Origin: Bradyrhizobium sp. ISRA430
Lineage (GTDB): Bacteria > Pseudomonadota > Alphaproteobacteria > Rhizobiales > Xanthobacteraceae
DNA: 64,000 nt
Assembly: GCF_029909975.1 (NCBI RefSeq)
Contig: NZ_CP094516.1
Coordinates: 8,410,501 to 8,474,500 of the forward strand
Direction of reading: 5' to 3'
Part shown: piece by piece, positions 16,951 to 24,944 of the stretch
Layout of the letters: every line of letters begins with the position of its first letter
Numbering within the stretch: the stretch's first letter is position 1
Notes under the pieces: model-generated
Database searches by the model: none
Told to the model about the DNA's origin: nothing
The model's input: the letters and a program-made list of their open reading frames with translations, nothing else
Program-made: the position numbers and the translations under genes

Positions 16951-18102
16951 GTGGCGGACGAACGAATCATGGCGGCGGAGGGGACGGCGGACGTCATCGC
17001 GCGCCTGAAGCGCCGCCTGATCGACGAGGCGCTGCCGCTGTGGTCGGCGGTCGGCTGGGACGCTGCCGCAGGCGGTTTCGTCGACCGGCTGCACCGCGAC
17101 GGCACGGCGGATGCGGCTGCGCCGCGGCGCGTGTTCGTGCAGGCGCGCCAGATCTGGTGCTATGCCAAGGCGGCACAGATGGGCTGGTATCCCGACGGCC
17201 GCGCCATCGCGCTGAAGGGGCTGGAGCACCTGCTGGCGAAGGCCAAGGCGCCCGACGGCCGGCCCGGCTACGTGCACCGGCTGACGCCGGAGGGCGCGGT
17301 GCTGGACGCGCGGCGCGACGCCTACGACCACGCCTTCATCCTGTTCGCGCTCGCGGCCGCTTATGCGCTCGAGCGGGACGCCCAGGTTCGCGCCGAGATC
17401 GACGCGCTGCTCGCCTTCCTCGACGGCCATTTGCGCTCGCCCCATGGCGGGGTGCACGAAAGCCTGCCGGTCTCGCTGCCACGCCGGCAGAATCCGCACA
17501 TGCATCTGTTCGAGGCGATGATCGCCTGCTTCGACGCGACCCACGATTTGTCGTTCCAGAACCGCGCCGGCGAGTTCTTTGCGTTGTTCCTCGCCAATCT
17601 CTACGACAAGCAGAGGCGGATCCTGACGGAGTATTTCGAGGAAGACTGGTCGAAGATCGCGCCGGTCAGCGTCGAGCCCGGCCACCAGGCCGAGTGGGTG
17701 TGGCTGCTGAAGGGGTTTGAGCGCATCACGGGATGTCCGACCGGACAGCGGCGATCCGAGCTCCTGGCCACCGCGCTGCGCTATCGCGACGAGGCGACCG
17801 GCTGCCTGGTCGACGAGGGCGATGAGGCCGGCCACATCCGCCGCAGCACGCGCCGGCTGTGGCCACAGACCGAGATGGCGAAGGCCTGGATCGCGCAGGC
17901 CGAATCGGGCGAGGCTGGCGCGGCGGAGGAAGCGCGCGCGGCGTTGGTGCGGCTCGAACGGCACTATCTCAGCCATCCCGTGCGGGGCGGCTGGTACGAT
18001 CAGTTCGATCGCGACGGCACGTCGCTGGTCGACACCATTCCTGCGTCGTCGTTCTATCATGTTCTCTGCGCAGTCACGGAAGCGGAGCAGGTGCTCGGAT
18101 AG
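16951..18102 (+). CDS. AGE-family sugar epimerase/isomerase
   Basis: The GTG at 16951 has GGAGAG six bases upstream and gives 383 residues; ATG 16969 is the alternative. It is an alpha/alpha-barrel protein of the N-acylglucosamine 2-epimerase / phosphomannose isomerase type: GGFVDRLHRDG and RRVFVQARQIWCYAKA near the N-terminus, DAYDHAFILFALAAAY, NPHMHLFEAMIACFDAT (catalytic His region) and IEPGHQAEW-like VEPGHQAEWVWLL. Family members interconvert mannose/glucose/fructose or N-acetylhexosamines. It is oriented against the surrounding Liv genes and converges with livF, so it is an independent transcription unit. Confidence 0.85.
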   Translation: MADERIMAAEGTADVIARLKRRLIDEALPLWSAVGWDAAAGGFVDRLHRDGTADAAAPRRVFVQARQIWCYAKAAQMGWYPDGRAIALKGLEHLLAKAKAPDGRPGYVHRLTPEGAVLDARRDAYDHAFILFALAAAYALERDAQVRAEIDALLAFLDGHLRSPHGGVHESLPVSLPRRQNPHMHLFEAMIACFDATHDLSFQNRAGEFFALFLANLYDKQRRILTEYFEEDWSKIAPVSVEPGHQAEWVWLLKGFERITGCPTGQRRSELLATALRYRDEATGCLVDEGDEAGHIRRSTRRLWPQTEMAKAWIAQAESGEAGAAEEARAALVRLERHYLSHPVRGGWYDQFDRDGTSLVDTIPASSFYHVLCAVTEAEQVLG

Positions 18103-18115
18103 ACTCTTGTGTTTT

Positions 18116-18160
18116 GACGCGTTTTCTTCACGCGAACCGGTTCCCACGTTGCTCGAAACG
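18116..18160. repeat. intergenic repeat between convergent genes
   Basis: This short segment (ACGCG, TTTTCTTC, CGCG, then AACCGGTTCCCA and a second small dyad) resembles an intergenic element I associate with many Bradyrhizobium genomes. It ends at the livF stop and may act as a bidirectional terminator. There is no second copy in this window. Confidence 0.4.
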
Positions 18161-19000
18161 CTATAGCCAGCGCTTACGCCGCTTGAAACTCTTCAGGTTC
18201 TTGAAGCTCTTGCGCTGGTCGCCGGCGCCGCCGAGGTAGAATTCCTTGACGTCCTCGTTGTCGCGTAATTCGTCCGCGGTGCCGTCGAGCACGACCTTGC
18301 CCTGTTCCATGATGTAGCCATGGCTCGCCACCGAGAGCGCGGCGCGCGCGTTCTGCTCGACCAGCAGGATGGTGACGCCGAGGTCGCGGTTGATCTTCTG
18401 GATGATCGCGAAGACCTCTTTCACGAGCAGTGGCGACAATCCCATCGACGGCTCGTCCATCAAAATCATCTTCGGCCGCGCCATCAGCGCGCGGCCGATT
18501 GCGAGCATCTGCTGCTCGCCGCCGGAGAGATAGCCGGCAAGCCCGGTGCGCTCCTTGAGCCGTGGGAAATAGTTGAAGACCATGTCGAGGTCGGCATCGA
18601 CCTCGCGGTCCCTGCGGGTGAAGGCGCCGAGCTTGAGGTTCTCCAGTGAGGTCATGTCGGCGACGATGCGCCGGCCCTCCATCACTTGGAAGATGCCGCG
18701 GCGCACGATCTTTTCGGGATCGATGCCGGCGATGGCGGAGCCTTCGAACAGGATCTCGCCGCGCGTGACTTCACCGTCCTCGGTCTTGAGCAGCCCCGAG
18801 ATCGCCTTCAGCGTCGTCGACTTGCCGGCGCCGTTGACGCCCAAGAGCGCCACGATCGCGCCCTTGGGCACGTCGAGGCTGAGGCCGCGCAGCACCAGGA
18901 TGACGTCGTCATAGACGACCTCGATGTTGCGCACGCTGAGGAGGGATGCTGCTGGCACGATGCTGGGCGACGGACGCTCGATGTGAGCCGCTTCACTCAT
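18161..19000 (-). CDS. livF: branched-chain-type ABC transporter ATP-binding protein LivF
   Basis: The 279-residue ATPase has Walker A GVNGAGKS, signature LSGGEQQMLAIGRAL, Walker B ILMDEPSMGLSP and VEQNARAALSVASHGY, typical of LivF-type subunits. The C-terminus carries a basic tail (about 20 residues rich in Lys/Arg) beyond the family norm. It works with LivG on the LivHM permease in the inner membrane to drive uptake of branched-chain amino acids or, in rhizobia, often organic acids and amides. It is the last transporter gene of the leftward set 25765-18161; a palindromic repeat separates it from the binding-protein gene. Confidence 0.9.
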   Translation of the reverse strand: MSEAAHIERPSPSIVPAASLLSVRNIEVVYDDVILVLRGLSLDVPKGAIVALLGVNGAGKSTTLKAISGLLKTEDGEVTRGEILFEGSAIAGIDPEKIVRRGIFQVMEGRRIVADMTSLENLKLGAFTRRDREVDADLDMVFNYFPRLKERTGLAGYLSGGEQQMLAIGRALMARPKMILMDEPSMGLSPLLVKEVFAIIQKINRDLGVTILLVEQNARAALSVASHGYIMEQGKVVLDGTADELRDNEDVKEFYLGGAGDQRKSFKNLKSFKRRKRWL

Positions 19001-19019
19001 GGTCAGTTACTCTCTCGAT

Positions 19020-19156
19020 GTCGTCACCCGCCACCGGGTCGGCGCGAAGCGCCGCCCGATGACAGGCTCCGGCGGGTGACCCAGTATTCCAGAGACCGCC
19101 CGACGTTGCCTGAGAAGCCGCGGCGTACTGGATCCCCCGCTTTCGCGGGGGATGAC
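19020..19156. repeat. palindromic intergenic repeat, family shared with 51388-51490
   Basis: Its reverse complement matches 51388-51490 in long blocks: CCCCGCGAAAGC, ATCCAGTACGCC, CGGCTTCTC and TCTCTGGAATACTGG. The element has nested hairpins (GGATCCCCCGC/GCGGGGGATGAC-like arms near the right end, GGCGCGAAGCGCC near the left). It lies between the binding-protein gene and livF and could form a processing or attenuation hairpin in the operon mRNA. Confidence 0.75.
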
Positions 19157-19182
19157 AGTTGTGCGTGAGGCGAGCGTTGAGC

Positions 19183-20466
19183 TCACCACCCCAGCAATTC
19201 CGGCTTGCGCGGCAGCTCGATGGTCTTGACCTTCTCGAGCTTGATCGTGCCCTTGGCCATGAGGTCGTTGAGATCGCCGTCGGTCGCACCCGCGACCTTG
19301 GTGCGATAGAGGTCGACCTTGAGGGAGCCGCGGTGATCCTTCTCCGTCCAGGTCGAGGGATTACACACGCCTTCCATTCCGGCCGGCACCCAATCCTTCT
19401 TCTGATAGAAGCCTTTCGCCACGTTCTCGCCGGTGGCGCCGCCGTTCTTGACGGCCCAATCCAGCGCCTCCTTCATGTAGAGCGCCGAGCAGACCGCCGC
19501 GATGTAGTGCACGGGACGATAGACCTTGCCGGTCGGATCCGACATCTTGGAGATTTCCATCACCGTCTTCATGCCGGGCGCATCGCCGCCCCAGCTCACT
19601 GCGGTGCGCAGCGGGAAGATCACCCCATTGGCGGCATCGCCCGCGGTCTTGGCTGCGTTCTCGTCCATGCCCCAGACATTGCCGAGGAACTGCACGTCGG
19701 CACCAGCGGTCTTGCAGGCCTTCATAACCGAAATGTTCGAGGCCGCGGTATTCCCGAGATAGGCGTAATTGGCACCGGAGGATTTCAGGCTGAGGCACTG
19801 CGCGCTGTAATCGCCGGGCGACAGCGCGAACACCAGCGGCGGCAGTACCTCGAAACCGAGCTCCTGCGCCATGGCTTCGCCGGCGGCCTTCGGCGCGTTC
19901 GGGTAGGGGTGGTTGGCGCCCATGTGCACGAATTTCGGCTTGCCGGGCTTGCCCTTGGCCTTCCAGTCCTCGGCCGCCCACATCAGCATCGCGCGCAGCG
20001 AGTCCGAATAGCTTGGGCCATAGAAGAAATTGTAGGGCGCGGGCTTGGCCTTGCCGCTCGTGCCTTCCGGATCGGTAAGCGCAGCGGCGTATGAGCCCGA
20101 CATATCGGGAATCTTGTCCTGGGCGAGGAAGCCGGTCAGCGCCTCGGTGTCGGCGGTGCCCCAGCCCATGATCGCCGCGACCTTGCTGTCGGGCGCCGAC
20201 CACTTCTTGTAGAGCGCGATCGCGCGTGGCACCTGATAGCCGTAATCGTTGGTGTCGACGCTGACCTGCTTGCCGCCGACGCCGCCGTTCTTGTTGACCC
20301 AGGCGAAGGCGTCGGCGACGGCCTGGCCGTAGGGCTGGCCGACGTCGGAGGTGCCGCCGGAATAATCGGCGAGATGCCCGATCGCGATCTGCGCCTGCGC
20401 GCACGCCGAGAATGCGGCGATCGCCAGCGCGAGCGATGCGGTGCTCAGAAGCGATTTCGTCCTCAT
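19183..20466 (-). CDS. Liv-type periplasmic substrate-binding protein
   Basis: The 427-residue protein starts with a Sec signal (MRTKSLLSTASLALAIAAFS, cleavage after AQA near residue 26). The mature part has the type I periplasmic binding fold of LivJ-like proteins: IGHLADYSGGTSDVGQPYG, a domain swap near FVHMGANHPYPN, and GDYSAQCLSLKSSGANY. It captures the substrate for the adjacent LivHM/LivGF complex. In clusters with CoA ligases the substrate is often an aromatic or other carboxylate rather than an amino acid; that is inference here. It lies 42 bases downstream of livM. Confidence 0.9.
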   Translation of the reverse strand: MRTKSLLSTASLALAIAAFSACAQAQIAIGHLADYSGGTSDVGQPYGQAVADAFAWVNKNGGVGGKQVSVDTNDYGYQVPRAIALYKKWSAPDSKVAAIMGWGTADTEALTGFLAQDKIPDMSGSYAAALTDPEGTSGKAKPAPYNFFYGPSYSDSLRAMLMWAAEDWKAKGKPGKPKFVHMGANHPYPNAPKAAGEAMAQELGFEVLPPLVFALSPGDYSAQCLSLKSSGANYAYLGNTAASNISVMKACKTAGADVQFLGNVWGMDENAAKTAGDAANGVIFPLRTAVSWGGDAPGMKTVMEISKMSDPTGKVYRPVHYIAAVCSALYMKEALDWAVKNGGATGENVAKGFYQKKDWVPAGMEGVCNPSTWTEKDHRGSLKVDLYRTKVAGATDGDLNDLMAKGTIKLEKVKTIELPRKPELLGW

Positions 20467-20508
20467 GGGTTGGTTCCTCCTGTTATCGTTTAAGTGAAGT
20501 TTCCGAGC

Positions 20509-21582
20509 TCAATGCGAGAACGGGTAGAGTTTCCAGTAGGCCTTTATCTGCCGCCAGCGATGTGCGAGCCCGTCGGGCTCGAACATCAAGAACGCGATGA
20601 TGATGAGCCCGATCGCGATCTCGCGCAGGAAGGTGATGTTGGTGTTGAGCGAGAGCGCCTGATCGATCGCGCCGCCTTTCAGGTGCAGGCTCAGCCACTC
20701 CATCGATTCCGGCAGCAGCACCACGAAGGCGGTGCCCATCAGCGTGCCCATGATCGAGCCGGTGCCGCCGATGATGATCATGGCCAGGAACAGGATCGAG
20801 CGTTCGATGCCAAAACCCTCCTGGGATACCACGAGCTGGTAGTGCGCATAGAGCGCGCCCGCGATGCCGGCGAAGAAGGCGGCGAGGCCAAACGACAGCG
20901 TGCGGTATTTGGTAAGGTTGATGCCCATGATCTCCGCGGAGAGATAATGGTCGCGGATCGCCACCAGCGCGCGGCCGTCGCGGGTGCGCATCAGATTGGT
21001 CACGAGAATGTAGCTGAGGAGCACATAGGCCAGTACGACGTAGAAGTATTGCCGGTCGCCGCGCAGCGTGTAGCCGAAGACCGAGAACGGCTCGGCGCTC
21101 GCCGGCACCGAGCCGCCGGAGAACCATTCGGCGCGGGAGAAGAAGTCGAGCAGGATGTATTGCGCGGCGAGCGTCGCGATGACGAGGTAGAGCCCCTTCA
21201 GCCGCGCCGCCGGGATACCGAAGATAAGCCCGACCAGCGCGGTGATCACGCCCGCGAGCGGGATCGCGAAAAACACCGGGATCGGCGCATTGTTGGAGAT
21301 GTAGGCCGACGTGAAAGCGCCGAGCAGGAAGAAGGCGGCATGCCCGATCGAGATCTGTCCGGTGAAGCCGACCAGGATGTTGAGGCCGAGCGCCGCGATC
21401 GAGAATATGCCGATCTGGATCAGGATGCTGAGCCAGTAGCCGCTGAAGAACTGCGGCGCGAGGCATAGCAGCAGCACGCCGGCGATGGCGAAGTTGCGAC
21501 TGGTCCTGGTCGGGAAGATCGTGGTGTCGGCCGCGTAGGATGTACGGAAGTCACCAGCAGGGATGAGGGCAGGGCCGGCCAT
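20509..21582 (-). CDS. livM: Liv-type ABC transporter permease LivM
   Basis: The 357-residue membrane protein has about 9-10 hydrophobic segments and the LivM hallmarks LNILVGFTGQISIGHAAFF, GIPAARLKGLYLVIATLA, RDHYLSAEIMGINLTKYR and GGTGSIMGTLMGTAF. It forms the inner-membrane channel with LivH, whose stop lies three bases upstream of its ATG. The N-terminal 30 residues are a hydrophilic extension, common in rhizobial LivM. Genes before and after it are the partner subunits. Confidence 0.9.
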   Translation of the reverse strand: MAGPALIPAGDFRTSYAADTTIFPTRTSRNFAIAGVLLLCLAPQFFSGYWLSILIQIGIFSIAALGLNILVGFTGQISIGHAAFFLLGAFTSAYISNNAPIPVFFAIPLAGVITALVGLIFGIPAARLKGLYLVIATLAAQYILLDFFSRAEWFSGGSVPASAEPFSVFGYTLRGDRQYFYVVLAYVLLSYILVTNLMRTRDGRALVAIRDHYLSAEIMGINLTKYRTLSFGLAAFFAGIAGALYAHYQLVVSQEGFGIERSILFLAMIIIGGTGSIMGTLMGTAFVVLLPESMEWLSLHLKGGAIDQALSLNTNITFLREIAIGLIIIAFLMFEPDGLAHRWRQIKAYWKLYPFSH

Positions 21583-21585
21583 GGG

Positions 21586-22479
21586 TCAAATCCGCTCGAT
21601 GTCGTGGGTGCCGAACAGGCCGTAGGGCTTGATCATCAACACGATGATCAAGACGTAGAACGGCGCGATCTCGTAAAGATTGCCCCAGTGCAGATACTCG
21701 CTGTCGACATATTGGGCGATGTTTTCCAGGAGCCCGATGATGATGCCGCCGAGCACGGCGCCGCCGACGGAATCCAGTCCGCCGAGGATGGCCGCCGGAA
21801 ACACCTTGATGCCATAGGCCGCAAGGCCCGACGACACACCGTTGACGACGGCGACGACGACGCCCGCGACCGCCGACACGGTGGCCGAAATCGCCCAGGC
21901 CATCGCAAAGACGCTCTTCACGGAAATGCCGAGCGACTGCGCGACCTGCTGGTTGAACGCGGTGGCGCGCATCGCAAGGCCGTATTTGGAGGCGCGGAAG
22001 AACCAGGCCATGCCGATCATCATGGCGACGGACACCACGAGGCTCATGACATAGACGGTCTGGATCTGAAGCCCGAACAGGTTGACCGACTGGCTCTCGA
22101 ACACTCGCGGGAAGGGCTGCGGATTGACGCCGAACATCCATTTCAGTGCCGCCTGGAACACGGTGGAGAGACCGATCGTGACCATGATGACCGAGATGAT
22201 CGGCTCGCCGATCATCGGCCGCAGGATCAGGACCTGGATCGCGATGCCGAACACGAACATGAACACCAGCGTCATCGGCATGCCGACCCAGAACGGCACC
22301 TGGTATTTCGCGAGCAGTGCCCAGCACACCCAGGCGCCGACCAGCAGAAGCTCACCTTGCGCGAAATTCACGACCTGCGTCGCCTTGTAGATCAGCACGA
22401 ACGACATCGCGACCACGCCATAGAGCGTGCCGACCACGAGGCCGTTGACGATGAGCTGGATGAGAAAGGCGGTGTTCAT
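21586..22479 (-). CDS. livH: Liv-type ABC transporter permease LivH
   Basis: The 297-residue membrane protein is of LivH type: IVNGLVVGTLYGVVAMSFVL, VNFAQGELLLVGAWV, RATAFNQQVAQSLGI and GGLDSVGGAVLGGIIIG. It pairs with LivM. Upstream its start is only 14 bases from the end of the DUF559 inverted repeat (22493); the AAGGA that could serve as its ribosome site lies at the repeat's outer end. The insertion separates it from the CoA-ligase and livG genes with which it would otherwise be contiguous. Confidence 0.9.
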   Translation of the reverse strand: MNTAFLIQLIVNGLVVGTLYGVVAMSFVLIYKATQVVNFAQGELLLVGAWVCWALLAKYQVPFWVGMPMTLVFMFVFGIAIQVLILRPMIGEPIISVIMVTIGLSTVFQAALKWMFGVNPQPFPRVFESQSVNLFGLQIQTVYVMSLVVSVAMMIGMAWFFRASKYGLAMRATAFNQQVAQSLGISVKSVFAMAWAISATVSAVAGVVVAVVNGVSSGLAAYGIKVFPAAILGGLDSVGGAVLGGIIIGLLENIAQYVDSEYLHWGNLYEIAPFYVLIIVLMIKPYGLFGTHDIERI

Positions 22480-22492
22480 GTTTTATGGTATC

Positions 22493-22582
22493 CTTCGCCT
22501 CTCCCCGCTTGCGGGGAGAGGCCGACGCGCGCCGAGCGATGCGAAGCATCGTCCGGAGCGCGGCGGGTGAGGGGGAGCTTCC
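22493..22582. repeat. left inverted repeat of the DUF559 unit
   Basis: It comprises the 32-bp outer block with its GC-rich hairpin, a 39-bp variable spacer containing a dyad (GATGC-GAA-GCATC), and the 19-bp inner block. The GGGGGAG of the inner block is the ribosome binding site of the DUF559 gene, whose ATG follows at 22585. Confidence 0.85.
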
Positions 22583-22584
22583 AC

Positions 22585-22950
22585 ATGCGAGGTGCTGATA
22601 AGTCCAAGACCGGGCGCGCAAGAAGCCTGCGAGCCGCGTTGACGGATGTGGAAGGAACGCTCTGGTATCGCCTGCGTGCCCGCAGGCTGAATGGCCACAA
22701 GTTCGTCCGGCAAGAGCCGATTGGGCCCTACACCGTCGACTTCATTTGCCGCGAGTGCCGCTTGATTATTGAAGTTGACGGTGGACAACATGCCGACAAT
22801 CCGCCCGACGCCGTGCGCGAAAAATGGCTTGCCGACCGCAACTATCGGATACTCCGCTTCTGGAACAACGACGTAGCGAGCAATCTGGCCGGCGTTCTCG
22901 AAACCATCGCGACCGCCCTCGCGGAAGCTCCCCCTCACCCGGATCGCTGA
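22585..22950 (+). CDS. DUF559 (Vsr-like fold) endonuclease-domain protein
   Basis: The ATG at 22585 is preceded by GGGGGAG at good spacing and yields 121 residues. The DUF559 core is clear: ALTDVEGTLWYRLRARRL, the KFVRQEPIGPYTVDFICRE segment, LIIEVDGGQHAD (catalytic E-x-D-G and H) and RNYRILRFWNNDV, related to very-short-patch-repair endonucleases. Length is full for the family. The ribosome site is inside the left inverted repeat and the last codons (APPHPDR and stop) are inside the right one, so gene and repeats are one unit. It is transcribed against the surrounding Liv operon. Cellular role unknown. Confidence 0.85.
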   Translation: MRGADKSKTGRARSLRAALTDVEGTLWYRLRARRLNGHKFVRQEPIGPYTVDFICRECRLIIEVDGGQHADNPPDAVREKWLADRNYRILRFWNNDVASNLAGVLETIATALAEAPPHPDR

Positions 22951-22989
22951 CGCGATCCGGCCTCTCCCCGCAAGCGGGGAGAGGCGAAG
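22923..22989. repeat. right inverted repeat of the DUF559 unit
   Basis: It comprises the inner 19-bp block, a 16-bp spacer that is itself a dyad (GATCGC-TGAC-GCGATC), and the outer 32-bp block. The gene's TGA stop lies in the spacer. On the minus strand it reads the same as the left repeat. Confidence 0.85.
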
Positions 22990-23012
22990 AGTCGCAGTGC
23001 GCACCCCCTGAT

Positions 23013-24944
23013 TCACTCCGCCGCCTCCGCCATGGGGCCGTGGCCGCCGAGGTCCACGACGCGCAGCGTGGTGCGTACACGTTGGGTAGTGCCGTCCTGG
23101 AAACGGATGACGGTGTCGACGGGGATGTCGGCGTCGCCGCGGTAGATGGCGTCGATGATGCCTTCGTATTTCTCGTTGATGACGCCGCGGCGGACCTTTC
23201 TTGTGCGGGTGAGCTCGCCGTCGTCGGCATCGAGTTCCTTGTAGAGCAAGAGGAAGCGCGAGATGCGCTGCGCCGGCGGCAGCGTCGCATTCACGGTCTC
23301 GACCTCCTTCTGGAGCAGCGCATAGACCTCGGGCCGCGAGGCGAGATCGCTGTAGGTCGTGAAGGAGAGCCGGTTCTTCTCCGCCCATTTCGAGATGATG
23401 GAGTAGCGGATGCAGATCATCGCCGCGAGCGCGTCGCGCCCGGCGCCGAGCACCACGGCCTCGGCGATATAGGGCGAGAATTTCAGCTTGTTTTCGATGA
23501 ATTGCGGCGAGAAGCGCTCGCCGCGCGAGGTCTCCGCCAGATCCTTGATGCGGTCGATGACGACGAGCTGCTTGTTGTCGTTGAAATACCCGGCATCGCC
23601 GGAACACATCCAGCCGTCCTTGATGTCGGCGACGCTCGCCTCGGGATTCTTGTAATAGCCGAGGAACATGTTGGGGTGCCGCACCACGATCTCGCCGACG
23701 CCGTGAATGTCGGCGTTGTCGATGCGGATCTCGACGCTGTCGGCCATCGGCACGCCCGTCGTGTCGGGATCGACCCTGCCCTCGGGATGCAGCGTATAGG
23801 CCCCGAGCAGCTCGGTCTGTCCGTAGAGCGTGCGCAGCGGCACGCCCATGGCCTGGAAGAACTTGAAGGTTTCGGGCCCGAGCGCTGCGCCGCCGGTCGC
23901 CGCCGAGCGCAGCCGGGTGAAACCGAGCCGGTCGCGCAGCGCGCGGAACAGGATCATGTCGGCAACGCTCGAACGCTTGCCCTGTTCGAGTGCGGCGAGG
24001 CCCGTCTTCATGCCGAGATCGAACAGGCGCTGCTTGAACGGCGTTGCGTCCATCACCTTGGCGCGGACGTCGGCCGCGATCGATTCCCATACGCGCGGAG
24101 CAAACAGCACGAACGTCGGCGCGATCTCGCGCAGATCGTTCATCATGGTGTCGGGCTCTTCGACGAAGTTGATCTTCATCCGGCACAAGAGGCCTTTGCC
24201 GAGCACGTAGACCTGCTCCATGATCCATGGCAGCGGCAGCACCGAGACGTATTCGTCGTCGGGGCCCTTGGGATCGAAGGCGAGATAAGTCGCGCAGTGG
24301 CCGAGCACGCGGCCGGCGGCGAGCATCGCGAGCTTGGGATGCGAGGTCGTGCCCGAGGTGGTGCAGAGGATCGCGACGTCCTCGCCCTTGGTCGCGTCCA
24401 CTAGCCGATCATAAAGCTCCGGCTCCCGCGCCGCCCGGGCACGGCCGAGCTCGGCGAATTTTTCCGCCGGCATCAGGCGCGGATCGTCGTATTTCCGCAT
24501 TCCGCGCGGATCGGAATAGATGATGTGCTTCAGCTTCGGCACACGGTCGGCAAGGCCGAGCAGCTTGTCGACCTGCTCCTCGTCCTCGGCGAAGACGAGC
24601 TGGGCTTCGCCATAGTTAAGGAGGTAGGAGGCCTCCTCGTCCAGCACGTCGCGATAGAGCCCGAGACTCAATCCGCCGATGGCGTGGGTTGCAACTTCCG
24701 CCGCGACCCAGTCCGGCCGGTTGTCGCCGATGATGCCGACGACATCACCGCGGCCAAGCCCCAGCTCGACCAGGCCGAGCGCGAAATCGCGCACACGCGT
24801 CTGATAATCGTTCCAGGTGAACAGGCGCCAGAGGCCAAAATCCTTCTCGCGCAGCGCGATCTCGCTGCCGTGCTCCTTCGCGTTCAGCCGCAGCATTTTC
24901 GGATAGGTATCGGCCTGCGCGACGCGTCCCGCATAATCCATCAT
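23013..24944 (-). CDS. AMP-forming long-chain-type acyl-CoA synthetase
   Basis: The 643-residue enzyme belongs to the ANL superfamily: ILCTTSGTTSHPKLAML (P-loop motif), LYGQTELLGAYT (adenine-binding), GWMCSGDAGYF (ribose-binding Asp) and VIDRIKDLAETSRGE (hinge), like FadD15-type ligases. It activates a carboxylic acid to acyl-CoA in the cytoplasm. Its ATG overlaps the TGA of livG (ATGA, 24941-24944), so it is translationally coupled to the transporter ATPase and probably handles the imported substrate. The DUF559 unit lies 23 bases beyond its stop. Confidence 0.9.
   Translation of the reverse strand: MMDYAGRVAQADTYPKMLRLNAKEHGSEIALREKDFGLWRLFTWNDYQTRVRDFALGLVELGLGRGDVVGIIGDNRPDWVAAEVATHAIGGLSLGLYRDVLDEEASYLLNYGEAQLVFAEDEEQVDKLLGLADRVPKLKHIIYSDPRGMRKYDDPRLMPAEKFAELGRARAAREPELYDRLVDATKGEDVAILCTTSGTTSHPKLAMLAAGRVLGHCATYLAFDPKGPDDEYVSVLPLPWIMEQVYVLGKGLLCRMKINFVEEPDTMMNDLREIAPTFVLFAPRVWESIAADVRAKVMDATPFKQRLFDLGMKTGLAALEQGKRSSVADMILFRALRDRLGFTRLRSAATGGAALGPETFKFFQAMGVPLRTLYGQTELLGAYTLHPEGRVDPDTTGVPMADSVEIRIDNADIHGVGEIVVRHPNMFLGYYKNPEASVADIKDGWMCSGDAGYFNDNKQLVVIDRIKDLAETSRGERFSPQFIENKLKFSPYIAEAVVLGAGRDALAAMICIRYSIISKWAEKNRLSFTTYSDLASRPEVYALLQKEVETVNATLPPAQRISRFLLLYKELDADDGELTRTRKVRRGVINEKYEGIIDAIYRGDADIPVDTVIRFQDGTTQRVRTTLRVVDLGGHGPMAEAAE

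Larger units (their letters stand above)
22493..22989. mobile_element. inverted-repeat unit carrying a DUF559 nuclease gene
   Basis: A 497-bp unit is bounded by inverted repeats. The outer 32 bp (22493-22524 against 22958-22989) are a perfect inverted match and themselves contain the CTCCCCGC/GCGGGGAG hairpin. The inner 19 bp (22564-22582 against 22923-22941) are also perfect; only the spacers between outer and inner blocks differ (39 against 16 bp). The unit lies neatly between the CoA-ligase stop and the livH start and is antisense to the operon. I see no target-site duplication. Mobility is inferred from the structure. Confidence 0.65.

Noticed and set aside
21604..22584. Long plus-strand extension upstream of the DUF559 gene
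   Set aside because: The frame upstream of 22585 is antisense to livH and low in complexity (Asp/His/Arg-rich); the DUF559 start with its own ribosome site is at 22585.
22480..23012. Target-site duplication around the DUF559 unit
   Set aside because: Sequences just outside the repeats at 22492 and 22990 do not match, so no duplication can be claimed.
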